The position numbers and the translations under genes were made by a program. From positions 114,939,397 to 115,003,396 of the forward strand of contig CM051456.1 in assembly GCA_028274465.1 (NCBI GenBank): a stretch of DNA of 64,000 nucleotides, read 5' to 3'. Origin of the DNA: Plantago ovata. Lineage: Eukaryota > Streptophyta > Magnoliopsida > Lamiales > Plantaginaceae. Under the pieces are notes generated by a model, which was not told where the DNA came from, searched no databases, and was given only the letters and a program-made list of their open reading frames with translations. Position 1 is the first letter of the stretch, and each line of letters opens with the position of its first letter. This document shows, one piece after another, positions 35,456-47,958 of the stretch.

Positions 35456-35580
35456 GAATTACCGCCGCCATTGTAAGGAATTCCAAGCAATTAGTACATA
35501 GGGTCACGTTGATGATCAAAATGGAAATACAGGCATCAGAGTAAAATTCAAATTCTTTGCATAGAAAACAGAGAAAACTA
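35456..35580 (-). pseudogene. Third F-box fragment
   Basis: About 125 bases match 34513-34640, the part of the F-box-associated region beginning near YFHFD, with the same TGATCAAAATGGAAATAC word. The surrounding sequence does not continue the gene. It is a remnant only. Confidence 0.7.
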
Positions 35581-36492
35581 ACTTTTGTACAGTTTTGCTT
35601 GTTACATGCATGATTGTCAAAAACGATTTTCGCATAAACATAATCTATAATCTAGGAATTTGTACTAAGCCCCTAAACGCATGTGGCTATATCCTATACA
35701 CATGTAATCATACATAGATAAATGCATCAAAAGGGGGAAACAAACAAATATAAAGTAAATAAGTCCTGGGAAGAGGCATAGTTCAGCAAATTCACCGTTT
35801 CATATATAGTTCAACGAATTCACAGTTTGATAGTTATTTTAATCCCATGTTTTGTTATTATTCGATTAAGTTTAGCGGATATTATTAATTTTTAGGAGGA
35901 TATAAAATAGAAATACAACAAATTTTATAAGTGAAACAATTTACGGTCAAAATTTAAAAATAAATTAGTTAAGAAGTTTGATTTGGAATAGAGGGAGTAA
36001 CATATTTTTGTAAATTAAGAACACTTTACATTGTCAGAAGTCAATTTAATTGACTGTCTAGGATAAGTCTCACACGTTTTTTGCGTAGTGTTCATCAAAA
36101 ATATATGTTACACGCATCATGTGTGTCATATTTTCTGTGATGTAAGTATAATTTGCTTCCTTAACTCCAATTTCTCGTATGCTACTTAACCGTTGGAAGT
36201 AATCCATTACACGGAATAGTATTTCTCAATCGTGAAATATCTCAACACCGGATTAATTGCACTTGGCGAAAAGATGGAAAGAGAAAAAAACATAACGTCG
36301 GAAAAAAAGAAAAGGTACGAATAAGCGAGTAGACTGAAATGTGACCTCCCCGATGGGGTTATATGGTCAGATGGTCTTGTGGAGGTGAAGTTGCCACGGC
36401 AATGTACCTTTCCATGGCGTACGTGTCACCTTCCCAACTGTGAATAACTAACTACCAACCCGCTCTTAATCATCATCATCTTCAAAATTCAA
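35581..36492. other. Spacer and promoter region upstream of CRY-DASH
   Basis: No gene seen. A GAGGGAGTAACATA word at about 35991 resembles a MITE end, but no partner end was found. The last few hundred bases should hold the CRY-DASH promoter. Confidence 0.5.
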
Positions 36493-39400
36493 ATGCATGT
36501 CATGATCCAAATTATCCAAATTCCCAAAATAAATCCTCTTCGTTTCTCCACAGCTACAAAACTCCAATTCAACATCTCCATTTCTAGAACCATGAATTCA
36601 TCATCACCATCCAATGCAGCAGCAGCAGCCAGAGCCAGAGAAACTGTAGAGCAAGTTCCTTCTTTTGGATCGGAAGAAATGAAGCTGATCGCTGAGAATA
36701 CTCTCCAGAGATATTCAATTAATGTTGAAGATAAGAAGAGGAAAGGTAAAGGCGTCTCTATTGCTTGGTTTAGGAACGATTTAAGGGTACTGGATAACGA
36801 GGTCCTGTTTAAAGCTTGGGCTTCGTCCGAGTACCTGCTACCGGTCTATTGTCTCGATCCAAGGCTCTTCCAAACTACTCATCACTTTGCTTTCCCTAAA
36901 ACTGGAGGTAATTAATTTATTAATTAAGCTACTTGTTTACATGATACTGAAATTGTAATTTTCATTTAGATATGATCATATGAATGAATCTTATGATGTT
37001 TGTTAGTCCATAATTTATAATGTTTATTTTCATATCCTGTGGATACAACAAGTATTTTTCATTAGCCATGTTACCTATGAATTGAGGAGCCTAGGGGCGA
37101 AATTAGCAGAAACGGAGAAGAATTAGAATAACAAGGTTGAGGAAACCAGATATTTAAAGGGATACAGAACAGTAGAATTGAGATGATAGATAGAAGACTT
37201 TTTATCGCTTGTCCTTAGAAATGCCGTAGAGTAGGGCTTATAAATGAAATGAAGGATACCTAACATGCATATTACTATGAGTTAAACTAGAAATTATGAT
37301 AAATATGAAAATTATTGCTTTTAGTGTGCTGTCATTTGTCTTAAAGTTTGCTTACTTATAGCACTTTTGGTACTGGATTTATCATGATTTTACAGATGTA
37401 AATAAAGCATGTGTATGACAGGGAGCTCCTTTGTGTTTTCTTTTTCTTTTGTAAATGTGTGTATTAATCTGGTTGGAGTATCATACATAGATATTGGACT
37501 AATGGAGGTTATGGTCGACCAAATAATGATGATGTAACTGAAATAATTCCTTCTCAACAGCTTAGGGAAAACCATAATTTTTCACAAATCATTGTATGTA
37601 ATAATTCTGAAATGTGGATTGCACCATTATTGAGAGGTGAAATCCTTTCGTTATATCAAAAGTGTAATCGTTGAGTTTTACTTTTCTCACGCGGTCTTGT
37701 TTTCTTCTCCTTTTGTTCTGTTGTACCTTTCGCAGCTCTGAGGGCCCAATTTATATTGGAGTGTTTGACTGATTTGAGAACAAGTCTGGTTAAGTTGGGT
37801 ATTAACCTTATGATTCAACATGGGAAACCTGAGGATATTCTCCCATCACTTGCCAAAGCATATGGAGTTCACACTGTTAAGAAACCTCTTCCCCGATCAC
37901 TTATTCGCATAATGTCCACGATCGCTCTACTGCTAAAACAATATTCTGCTCAAAATGACAGGTTTATTCCCAGAAGGAAACATGCAGTGAGGAGTTGAAT
38001 GTAGAGAGATTAGTTTCCCAGGCTTTGCAGAAAATTGTGCCGCCATCACCTGAAGGCATGTTACCAAATCCAAATTCTAAGAAGTTTACCAAATTAGACT
38101 TGATCTGGGGATCTACCATGTACCATATAGATGACCTTCCATTTGATTGCAATTCCTTACCGGATGTTTTCACTCAATTCCGAAAGGTAATGTTCCCTCC
38201 TTTTTTCTGACCTGGTAAATTTTCCATATAGATATTCTCTAATAGATCAAGTCTCTGATGATCAAAAGCTTACAGTCAGTCGAAGCAAAGTCTGTTGCGA
38301 GGAGTTGCATAAAGGTCCCAAAATCACTTGGTCCTGCACCAAATGTTGGTGATTGGGGGTGTATTCCGGAGATGAGTTCACTAGGACTTCAAAAGGCAAA
38401 GGTATGATCTTTTCCCTTCAAGATCACCGAATATGTCACTTATTATTACCTTGAGTTCATGATGGTGCTTGATGCAGGTGGACAAAGGAATGGCATTCGT
38501 TGGTGGTGAAAGTGCAGCACTTAGTAGAGTGCACGAGTATTTCTGGAAAAAGGTAGCAATCATCTCTTTTTTTAAGCTTGACCGGTTTAGCCCTTTTCTC
38601 AATATTTGGTTTTGGCTTAATATATCTCTTTTTTTACTTAATGGGTTTAACAGCCTAATAGGTACAATGTGGAAATGTTTCATGGTAACAAATCTTTTTT
38701 TACTTCTTTTGTAGGACCTGTTGAAATCGTACAAAGTAACACGAAATGGGATGTTAGGGCCTAATTACTCTACGAAGTTTTCTCCTTGGCTTGCCTCTGG
38801 AAGCCTTTCGCCCCGTTTTATCTATGAAGAGGTATTCATATACACTATCATATGCTCCTCTAACGGCCCATCAATACAAATATTGTTGAGTGAGAAAAAT
38901 GATGTCGATAAGTTTCAATTGCAATTGGTCAGGTGAAGAGATATGAGAATCAGAGAGGATCCAATGATTCAACATATTGGTATGTTATCTCTCCATTGCT
39001 ATGCCTGTAAATATCACAACCTTTGTTTCAGTTATGTCTCTCTTTTCTTCCTTGGCATCCAGAAAGTTCTTCAGATAATTTGGAAAATATGTTTCAAGAA
39101 ATCTGACGTCTTTCTCACTTTAGTCACAAAATCCCAAACCATCTCAAAACCCATGGAGAATCCACTTCAAACCAGATTTAACTTCAGTCGTAAAATCCCA
39201 CTCTGCTGTGAAATCCTAGATAATCGTGGAAATCTAGCTTGAATTTAATACCTATAGAGAGAAGATGTATATATGAGTAATTTGGTGTATTTCTATAGTG
39301 TATCGCTTACACTGGCTATATTTTTCAGGGTGTTGTTTGAATTGATTTGGAGAGATTACTTCAGATTCTTATCGATCAAACAGGGGAATTCCCTCTTCCA

Positions 39401-40951
39401 TGCAGGTAAAAGAAAAACATTACCTATTTCAAGGTTGAAGAAGACGTTATGTGTATTTGTTATGGTATAAATGGAAGTCAACTGACTGTACGTATGCAGA
39501 ATTCATAAAACATAAGGTTGCAATTATTTTATTATCCTAGACTATTTTAAAGCTTGATATGAATGCATGAGTAGAAAAAGGATATGATTCATTTTGAACC
39601 AAGTTATAAAGCATGATAAAATGGAATACGTTGCATTTGCGCAATGTTAGTTTGAAGCATGTCAGTTCTGTTGCTACACCAGTAAAAATATTTTTCAGAT
39701 AGCTATTTGCATTTATGTATTTCTCTCCACTCAGGTGGACCTCGAAAATTGCAGACTACTTGGAGTCAGGATCGTGTACTTTTTGATGCCTGGAAAGATG
39801 GTCAAACTGGGTTAGTATTGGAGTATTTTACTTATCGTTGCATTTCGTGCCCTAACTCTTGATAACTGCAAGAAACGTACCATACATCTTTTTTTTTTTT
39901 TTTGGGCATCATACTTTTTGGTTATGTCTGGTTTATTTACCACTGGCCTACTACTTTCAGGTATCCTTTAGTTGATGCAAACATGAAAGAGTTATTGTCT
40001 ACTGGATTCATGTCAAATCGTGGGCGACAGGTATATTCACGTTGTCACCTGCCATCTGTTACTTAATTGAATCAAATGAAAAACAGAAAAAGGCTGTTAT
40101 AATGTTTAAGCATGTCAACTTAAAGAATTTCTGGCACAGATTGTATGTTCCTTCCTTGTCCGAGACATGGGAATTGACTGGAGAATGGGTGCAGAATGGT
40201 TCGAGACATGTCTTCTGGATTATGATCCTTGTTCCAACTACGGAAATTGGACATACGGTGCAGGTGATTCCTGTGTAACTGCTAGCAGTGGTTTCATTTT
40301 GCCTTTGCACAACACTAAATTACTAATATAACATCTTGCTTTCATTATAGCAGTATGCATGATTGTCTACCAAATAATCATTATTTATTTTCATGGTCAT
40401 ATTATGCTTCATTTACTTGTCTGCATGGAAGAGATACTTAAAATGCTTTACTTATCTGTAGGTGTTGGGAATGACCCTAGAGAGGATCGTTATTTCAGCA
40501 TTCCCAAGCAAGTAAGTTACCTCCTCTTGTTTCAAACTATTGAAATCGATTTTAGTTTTATTAGTACTGGGAGAAAGTCATACATCGAGATGGCCCAGAT
40601 GGGGAGATCCAAATGAAACTAGTAAAGAAAACAAATTGGTGTTGATATTTGAGTGCAATGAAAAACACTAATAAGACTTGTCAACCTTTGTGTTGGTTTC
40701 CTAAGCAATTATTCGGACACATGCAGGCTCAAAACTATGATCCTGAAGGAGAGTTTGTAGCTTACTGGTTGCCTCGGCTAAGAGGGCTGGCAAAGGAGAA
40801 GAGAAACTTTCCTGGAATGCTATACATGAGAACAATTGTACCCCTCAAATTCGGAAACATGAAACCAACAAATAATAGTACAGCGGCTGCTTCAGGTGGG
40901 AGACGATCCACAACAGACAAGAGCAAATGGAAGAATAATAGAGGAAATTAA
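36493..40951 (+). CDS. CRYD: CRY-DASH cryptochrome (CRY3-like), 13 exons
   Basis: A flavoprotein of the cryptochrome/photolyase family. The DASH subgroup repairs pyrimidine dimers in single-stranded DNA, and plant members act in plastids and mitochondria. Exons are 36493-36907, 37736-37875, 37962-38186, 38276-38401, 38478-38552, 38715-38831, 38933-38979, 39329-39405, 39735-39810, 39961-40030, 40140-40263, 40462-40511 and 40727-40951. The sum is 1767 bases or 588 residues, with every phase consistent. Residues 1-40 are Ser/Arg-rich and lack acids, like an organelle presequence; a second ATG at 36592 is an alternative start. The photolyase N-domain opens with [16 protein letters not shown]. The FAD domain has [33 protein letters not shown] and [10 protein letters not shown]. 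The C-terminus is basic and Gly/Arg/Lys-rich. No lesion was seen. The symbol rests on motif recognition. Confidence 0.93.
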
Positions 40952-41394
40952 ATCTTGTGGCCCAATCTGTACCTCTGCCTGCTTTGGTATTTATTTAGGC
41001 ACTTTCAGTCAATGTTATTCATGTACACCATACAATTTTCAGAAAATACTCTGATCATCTCATCAAGTTGGCAAAACACAATAGGTAACTGACCAAGGTC
41101 TTTACATATATAGTTACATGCAAGTAGAAAACTAGATAAGTTAGTACTCTGTAGTACTTTTAAAAATCGAAAGTTGTATTTGAACTACCTCATAATTTCA
41201 AGAGGTTTGCAATGTGTGTTATATTTGTGAGTGTTTATGGGTTCTTTCAGGTTTCCGTGTCAAGGTTGCCTATCAATCAACTATGTTAATGCCAAATAAC
41301 AAGCGAGTCTTACGCAGTCTGATGAAATGATCGAGTGTGACTACATTTTTCCATATTAAAACACCATTGTGTACATTGATGAGATGTACAAAAA
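40952..41394. other. CRY-DASH 3' UTR and spacer
   Basis: No gene seen. It runs from the CRY-DASH stop codon into the LINE derivative. Confidence 0.5.
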
Positions 41395-42290
41395 CCAGGT
41401 GTAGCTGTTGCACAAGGAATGTCAGTTTCTGTCATGGAAACTCAGAACTCGGCTGCTGTTACAATTCAGACTACTCGAGGCATAGCTTTGGCGACTGGGA
41501 ATGGTTGCACCAGAGCTTCTACCTCTGTTTCTCCATGATGTGTTGGAATGTTAGGGGGCTGAATAAAAGAGTCAGGCACACTGAGGTTTTCTCCCACCTT
41601 TGAACTCTGAATTGTGCCTGTGTAGCTTTGCTAGAAACTAGAGTTAAGAGTAGGAATGATGTTAGAATAAGGTCATGTCTTGGCCATCAGTGGAGTTATC
41701 TTGACAATTATAGTAGTCATGATAACGGTAGAATTTGGTTGAACAACACGAGCAAACTGTATACTGAAATTTGAGGAGTTAAACCTGATGTGGGATGGAG
41801 AAAAATATTCTATCGAAATAAGGCCCGTCCTAGAGCGCAGTTTGTTCTCTGGATGACCTTACTTGACAGATTGTATACTCGCAACAGGTTGACGCAGATG
41901 GGAATGATTTCTGATAACTCCTGTGTATTATGTGGTGAAGAAGAAACAGTGCAACACTTGGTCTTCGAATGTAGAATTACAAAAATGGTTTGGAACAGGT
42001 TGTTGAATTGGATGCATATACATCATACGCCTGCTGGATTTCAAGAGGAACTAGAATGGATACAAAAGTTTACAAAGGGAAAGTCATTGAAAGCGCTGCT
42101 CCTAAAGTTGTGTTTTACTGAAACAGTATATACACTTTGGAGGCACGCAATGGGACATTATTCAACCAAAGTCCCTTTTCTCTCCAAGTGGTGAATGACA
42201 TTATGCAGATGGTGAAGGCACGCTGTGTTGGAGATGAAAGGCTGCAGCAATTGTGTTACAATTTATAATTTGGTTGTAATTGATTATATT
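41395..42290 (+). mobile_element. LINE deletion derivative (endonuclease start fused to zf-RVT end)
   Basis: At 41535-41770 the translation gives MCWNVRGLNKR, then after a stop CACVALLETRV and GRIWLNN, the N-terminal APE-type endonuclease of a plant LINE ORF2. From about 41775 it changes to GWRKIFYRNKARPRAQFVLW, then MGMISDNSCVLCGEEETVQH and LVFECRITKMVWNRLL, the zf-RVT zinc-binding region near the ORF2 C-terminus. Most of the endonuclease and all of the reverse transcriptase are deleted. Upstream 41395-41530 may be the end of ORF1. No poly(A) or target duplication was found. Confidence 0.8.
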
Positions 42291-43419
42291 TGTCATTTTT
42301 GATAAATTTGTGTAGTTAGAGTTGAGGCTCTGCTATAGGCTTGAAGTAGCCCGTCTGAATCTAAGGATCGATGTTATGTGTAACATTGATATTTTTTGGA
42401 ATAAAGGAGTTGAGGCTTTCATACCAAAAAGTAACTTATATTCAAACCAACCACCAAAAAACATTTTTGAAACAAGAAAACTAAAAACAAAGTGCACAAC
42501 TTGTTTATAGGCATAGAAAATAGAAAATATGAAAATACGGGACCACATTGAAAATTATAAAGTAACTATTGTTCTATATAACATGCGTGAATATAAATAT
42601 TGGTAATTTCGGGGGGTTATTGTGTTAATTTGTTTAATTAAATGTTCAAGTTCTACGGAAATTATCGGTATATAATAACAGAAAAAAACGCTCAATATCA
42701 ATTAGTCGACCCTTTCCAATTTTCCAATTAGCGGCTTCTTTTGTCTTTCTTCTTCTGTCTGTCGATACAAATCCTAAATCTCTCCTCTCTTTCTTCTTTC
42801 TTCTTCTGTCAATCCCAAATCTCTCATTCCTATATGTTTTGTTATTTGCACTCTGACTACAGGTTATTTTACTTTTGTCATGACAGTGAAAGATTAGCAG
42901 TCAAATGTTTCTGCTTCTGGACCAAAATGCAGCCATTGGAGAAGTAGGCGTGCTCAAGTCGGCACTGAAATTCTGAATATTCAAACAATGCAAGATTGGG
43001 TGTTACCAAGCTCCTGTCAAGGAGAACTTTGAAGGTAGAGGACATGTTGCATTTGCAGGTAGTCTGTTTTACTTATGTTACTCTTCCTCTTGTAGTCTGT
43101 TTTCATCTCTTAAAATAGTATAATGGTTTCGTACTTGTTCCAAGTTAACCTCATATGCTTTTCTTATCCGTCTCATGCACTTTCAATCAGTATAGCACTA
43201 GGTTTCCAGCTACATTTGTTCTATGCTATCATGATGTGTGTATTTTAGTGATAGACAACACTATCTGCTTTATATCTGCGTTAGTGTGTAAATATTTTTA
43301 ATTGACAATCTAATATAATAATTGCTTGTGTAATTTATAAAGTAGTATGTACTAAATCACTACGTAATCTGTTGTTTTGCAGGCTTGCAACAACACTTGA
43401 GTTGAGAGGGGATTTTCTA
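42291..43419. other. Region with CT-rich leader-like sequence; no gene proven
   Basis: A pyrimidine-rich stretch at 42735-42830 looks like a plant 5' leader, and splice-like sites follow (for example TTTGCAG near 43060 and 43377). No coding frame could be followed through them. They may be the ruined 5' part of the TSR1-like relic. Confidence 0.35.
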
Positions 43420-44185
43420 GGCTAATGGCAGAGACACAGAATGGCAAAAAGGCTGATGGAATCTCTGTCAGTATTTCATGTAAGCAGCAAATTAGCTTCA
43501 TCTCTTTTAATGATATTGAGGAATAAATATCACACCAAGAATCAATGTATAGTGTTTGGTAATCTGCTCTTTGATTTCAAAATTTCAAGTTTCTGAATTT
43601 TCTTCATGTTTTGGACATGACAACAAATTATTTGAAAAAAATGGATGATGAGCTATTATATGAATTGTTGTATAATGCTATTTGGCCAACTTTTCGTAAT
43701 TGCCCGGTATCTTTTATTCTGTTTGTTGTTATGATTATGCTACTCTGGCACTTCACCTCTGTTGCCTGGTTTTTGCTGCTGTAACTTGTCATTGGTATAT
43801 TGCAGATTGATGTAGTTGCTGATGGGGGTCATTTCAAGTACATGTATTCTTCTCCTCACTGACTACGAACTTGGCCAGGCCAGGGCCTCTCAGTGAATCA
43901 GTTGATAACATCATCTTGTATCTCATATCAATCTTTGTACAAATACGTCAGCATCTAAATATTCTTGCATCAGGTACGTATGTTGCTGGTGCGGGTGACT
44001 TCCAACTAGCCAAAATCAAACCTCTCAATGACCCGTGTACTCTGAAATCTAAGAACAATGATGACGTCATGGATTATGAGGAAGTAGAAAATGAAGAGAT
44101 ACATGTCCTGGTACTGTTGATTATGCAGAGCGGGTGTCCATGGTTGGTAGCTTCAATTGCTAAGGTGTTAGATGGTGCAAAGTAG
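43420..44185 (+). pseudogene. TSR1-like ribosome-biogenesis gene fragment
   Basis: At 43806-43850 the translation IDVVADGGHFKYM follows a TTGCAG acceptor. A GLSVNQL segment comes next at about 43890, and GAGDFQLAKIKPLNDPCTL with NDDVMDYEEVENEE at 43985-44110. These match, in order, the central region of TSR1, a BMS1-related factor for 40S ribosome maturation, around its AARP2CN domain. The parts sit in different frames, with a stop between them. The reading ends at 44185 and no other TSR1 domain was found. An upstream ATG at 43424 (MAETQNGKKADG) is not clearly related. Confidence 0.55.
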
Positions 44186-45118
44186 AAAAATAAACCTGCA
44201 TTCATGATGCTCCCCCTGTAACTCTCACCAGATTTATCCAAGTGAGAGACGTCGATGTTATAAGTCAAGTTGATGGTCTAGAATCTCACAAGTCAACTGA
44301 TAAGATAGAGTAATATTAGTGGAGTAAGGAAAGAGAAAGACGATCCATCTTTTAATTAAGGAATTACTTAAATTGCCAGAAATAAATTAAAATTGCTCTG
44401 GCAGTAAGGATGATTTATTGAGGTATAACTTGTTTCTTCTTCTCCAGACATTTGAACCCCTGTATCAGCCTGTAGACACGATGTAAACTCTTGCACATAA
44501 TCGCACTCACTAAAAGTGTGATATTGCAGAGCTTTTTTTACTTTCTTATATTGCAGAGCTTTTTTACTTTCTTACAATTAGGATGCCACTTCTCTTTAAC
44601 TACACGTGAATATATGTACACCAAGAAATCAAGAATGTGTCTGGTTTAGAATATGGATTGAACTTAAACAGTAGATGATTGCCATTATGATAATATGTGT
44701 CTGGTTTAGAATATGGATTGAACTTAAACAGTAGATGATTTGCCATTATGATTGCTAGCTAGCCAGTGCCTGTCTAAATGTTGGGATAGTGATGTCGAAC
44801 TGCTGGCCTTATGGATTTTCTGCATAAGCAGCAATGCAGCATACTACGCTGTAAGGCTGGATTGTATTGTACCCTTGCCATAACCACTCTGCTCTGCAAT
44901 TTTGTAAAAATCAAAGTTAGGTTTGATTTAATGTTAACTTTGCAGATGTTGTTTAGTATTACAGTTTCTAGACTTGCATACTATACTTAGTACTTACCAT
45001 GAAATGCCCAATTAGGAAAGTAGATATGGCCAAACCTTGAAAATGATGTCTCCAAAGTCTATCTTGATTGAGCAGGCTTACTAATTAAAGAGGTGGAAGC
45101 TAGCTAGGGCAGCAGAGA
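44186..45118. other. Spacer and OMT promoter region
   Basis: No gene. It contains a two-copy 60-bp tandem repeat at 44636-44753. Another short repeat, GCAGAGCTTTTTTACTTTCTTA, occurs twice at about 44526-44572. Confidence 0.6.
44636..44753. repeat. Two near-identical 60-bp tandem copies
   Basis: A unit starting TGTGTCTGGTTTAGAATATG at 44636 is repeated directly at 44696 with a one-base indel (GATTGCC against GATTTGCC). The near-identity means a recent duplication. Confidence 0.95.
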
Positions 45119-45125
45119 TATATAA
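45119..45125 (+). promoter_or_regulatory. Probable TATA box of the OMT gene
   Basis: TATATAA lies 64 bases before the start codon at 45183, a usual spacing for a plant gene with a short leader. Confidence 0.6.
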
Positions 45126-45182
45126 CCCTCAAAAAACGATACCAAAACAGTAGATTTGATTTCCAAAACTAGCTAAAGAGCA

Positions 45183-46674
45183 ATGCCAAATAGATCCGTA
45201 CAATTGTCATCTCACGAGCTTCTTGAAGCTCAAAGCCTTGTATGGAAGCAAGTATACAACTACATAACCTCCATGTCTCTTAAGTGTGCCATTCAACTTG
45301 GAATACCCGATATTATTGGTGAGTATGGAAAACCAATGAAGCTTTCTGAATTAAAAAAATCCCTCTCAATAAACAATGAAAAATCCTCCTATATCTCTCG
45401 TCTGATGCGCATCCTGGTCCATTCAAAGTTGTTCGTCAAGACCAAGGTATGTGATCAGGACGGTAGTAGTGAAGAGGCTTATTGGCTCACACCAGCCTCC
45501 TGCCTCCTATCAAGAAATGAACCATTTAGCATAGCCACGTACAGCCTTGGTGCACTGGAGCCATATTCAGTCGATCCATGGCATCATTTGGCTGAATGGT
45601 TTAAAAACGATATCAGCACGCCATTCAAAACAGCTAGTGGGACTGAGCTTTGGGAAAGGGCTGGGAAGGATCCCTGGTTGAATCAACAATTCAATGAGAT
45701 GATGACAGAAGATTCACGATTGGTTAGTAGAGTTCTCATTGAAGAATGGAAACATGTGTTTGATGGGTTGAAGACTATCGTAGATGTTGGAGGTGGCCAA
45801 GGATGTATGGCCAGAGCTGTAGCTGAAGCTTGTCCTGGACTTAAGATCACGGTGCTTGAACTTCCAAATGTCGTAGATGGACTAGAAGGGAAAGAGGATG
45901 TGAGTTTTGTTGCTGGCGACATGTTCGAGTCCATTCCTGAAGCTGATGCTGTGTTACTAAAGGTTCGTTCAATATTTAGTGATTAATTAACAAAATTATA
46001 ATAACAAATAACATCCGAAGAGCTCAAGGGAGAAGCCTGGATTTAAATATATATACCTGGAACTTCATTCTTCTCTTTAAAAAGTTCTCTCCCTTATCTC
46101 CACTCGTATGATCATATTCACACATTTTAATTTGATTTCTCTAGAAACTGTGAAAAAGGTCAAAATGTCACATTATTACCAGGAGGAAGTATACAAATTA
46201 CTTTTTTAAATACCCCACTGTATATCCGATAGTAGCAACCTTCGGCCATCACATGCCATCTTATAATTTGTATCTTTAAGGATAGATGGATATGTATAAA
46301 TTCCTGCAGCTGATAATAGACTTAATCCAAATATTCTCTCATTTTTATGTATGTTTCATTAATCAAACGACGTGCAGTGGGTATTACACGATTGGAGTGA
46401 TGAATACTGTCTTAAGTTGTTGAGAAACAGCAAAATAGCCATCCCCAGCAGAGATAATGGAGGGAAGGTGATTATCATTGATATTGTTTTAGATGATGAG
46501 GAACAAGAAGCTGTAGAAACTCAACTCTGCTATGATATGAGAATGATGGTCTTGTTCAAAGGAAAAGAGAGAACCGAGAAAGAGTGGGCAAAGATGTTCA
46601 TGGATGCAGGATTCACTAGCTACAAAGTCACACGGGCATTTGGATTGAGGTCGCTTATTCAAGTCTTCCCATGA
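45183..46674 (+). CDS. Type I plant O-methyltransferase (flavonoid/phenylpropanoid class)
   Basis: Cytosolic S-adenosylmethionine-dependent O-methyltransferase. Exons are 45183-45962 and 46378-46674 with a phase-0 GT-AG intron, giving 358 residues, the usual family length. Residues ~15-115 are the dimerisation domain (SMSLKCAIQLGIPDII). The SAM-binding loop DVGGGQG is at ~201-207 and LELPNVV at ~225-231. The catalytic histidine is at ~264 in WVLHDWSDE, right at the exon 2 start. GGKVIIIDIVLDDEE follows. The intron just before WVLHDW is the conserved position in this family. The sequence looks closest to the group named resveratrol di-OMT-like or flavonoid 8-OMT-like. Substrate and methylated position cannot be told from sequence. 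The frame is intact. Confidence 0.92.
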
Positions 46675-46862
46675 CATATGTTTCATGATCAAATCCTGTA
46701 CAAAAGTACTTCATCATACATCATTTAGGCCAAATAAGGGTTAGCATACATCATCTGGATGATTACTTTGTACGAAACATCTCAAGTTTCTTATATAGAA
46801 AAAATAAAGATATAGGAATAGTAATTAGTAAAGAATATCTAAGAGATGTTTAGCTTAGATGT

Positions 46863-46949
46863 TTACTTGTGAAGGTTCTCCTGTGACTGAGGCCTAAAGT
46901 TGTCAAGAGTGTCCACTTCCGCCATGATCATGGGCTTGCCAACTGGTTC
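46863..46949 (-). pseudogene. Isolated C-terminal exon of an unidentified gene
   Basis: After a CACAG acceptor the reverse strand encodes EPVGKPMIMAEVDTLDNF and then RPQSQENLHK before a stop: 28 residues that read like a real protein end. I do not recognise it and found no partner exon upstream on that strand. Confidence 0.35.
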
Positions 46950-47958
46950 CTGTGGATCCAACAGGAGTATGATTTAGCTTGACCAGAAAGGAGACGATAG
47001 AATTTATTAACTTGTTTCAAGATGAGAATGGAAACTTATTGATGACTGACTGGTTCTATTAATGCAGCGGATGTCTGAAGTGTTTTTATGGTTAATTCAT
47101 ACATTCGGTTTTCTCTGTCTCCAGAATTGAACCCCTTTCTCCGGTGGAAAAAGAAATAAAATACTCCACTAAAATACATAAATAAATCCATTTACACATC
47201 TAAAGATACTGACTACAGCGTCGTCGTTTCAAAGCAAAAATCTCAGACGCAATTCAGAGGAGATAAAGAGCAAGAAGAAGATGGGTTCGCTTAGCAAGGT
47301 ATTCTTTTTCCTGATGGATGTGCACTTTCTTGATCAAGTCTTCGACTTTCTGATTTATTGCTGAATTTTGATTTATGATTGCCTTATTAGGGCTCTATGC
47401 TTTGTTTTCTTGGGTCAACAAACAAAACTGTGAGATTGATTGATTCTATACTTCATAATTAATTAGTTTGATCAAGAATGAGAATCTCTATGTAATTGTT
47501 CTGCTGTTGTCATATGTGAAGAGCTAAAAGTATTATTAATACCCTGTTTTGTGGTAATGAATTTGGTATATTATGATAGCCATACAACTTCATTCCTTTG
47601 CTTTTCCTCTTAATAAAGATCAGGTCTTTCCTAAACTAGAATTAGGAAAAACCGATAATTAGTCAGTTTTCGTATACCTTGTAACTATAAATTAATGATC
47701 TGGGTACTTCAGTTATTATGGACGTGACCCACAATTACAAATGTAGACCTATTTTAGCTACCTATTACATCCCGGAATGCTACCCCAGTTTGACAACCTC
47801 ACCCGATTGTATCAGTATAATGTATAGGAAAACATAGGTTTTTCCTACAACTCACTACTACGACTTTAGTATGTATGTGTAACTGTTTGTGTGTCTAGGT
47901 TTCGGGATTTCCCTGTGTGAAATATTAAATGGTCCTGCATTTTACATAACGTTGTAAC
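46950..47958. other. Spacer with a possible first exon at 47281
   Basis: At 47281 an ATG in good context (AAGAAGATGGG) encodes MGSLSK and then a GTATTC donor, preceded by a purine-rich leader. It resembles the first coding exon of a plus-strand gene, but no following exon was found before the retroelement at 47959. No other gene seen. Confidence 0.35.

Noticed and set aside
35985..36005. Single Stowaway-like end GAGGGAGTAACATA
   Set aside because: No matching opposite end or hairpin partner was found within 500 bases.
38381..40310. Several frames of 70-117 codons inside CRY-DASH introns
   Set aside because: They read through intron sequence or lie antisense to exons; the exon model explains the coding sequence.
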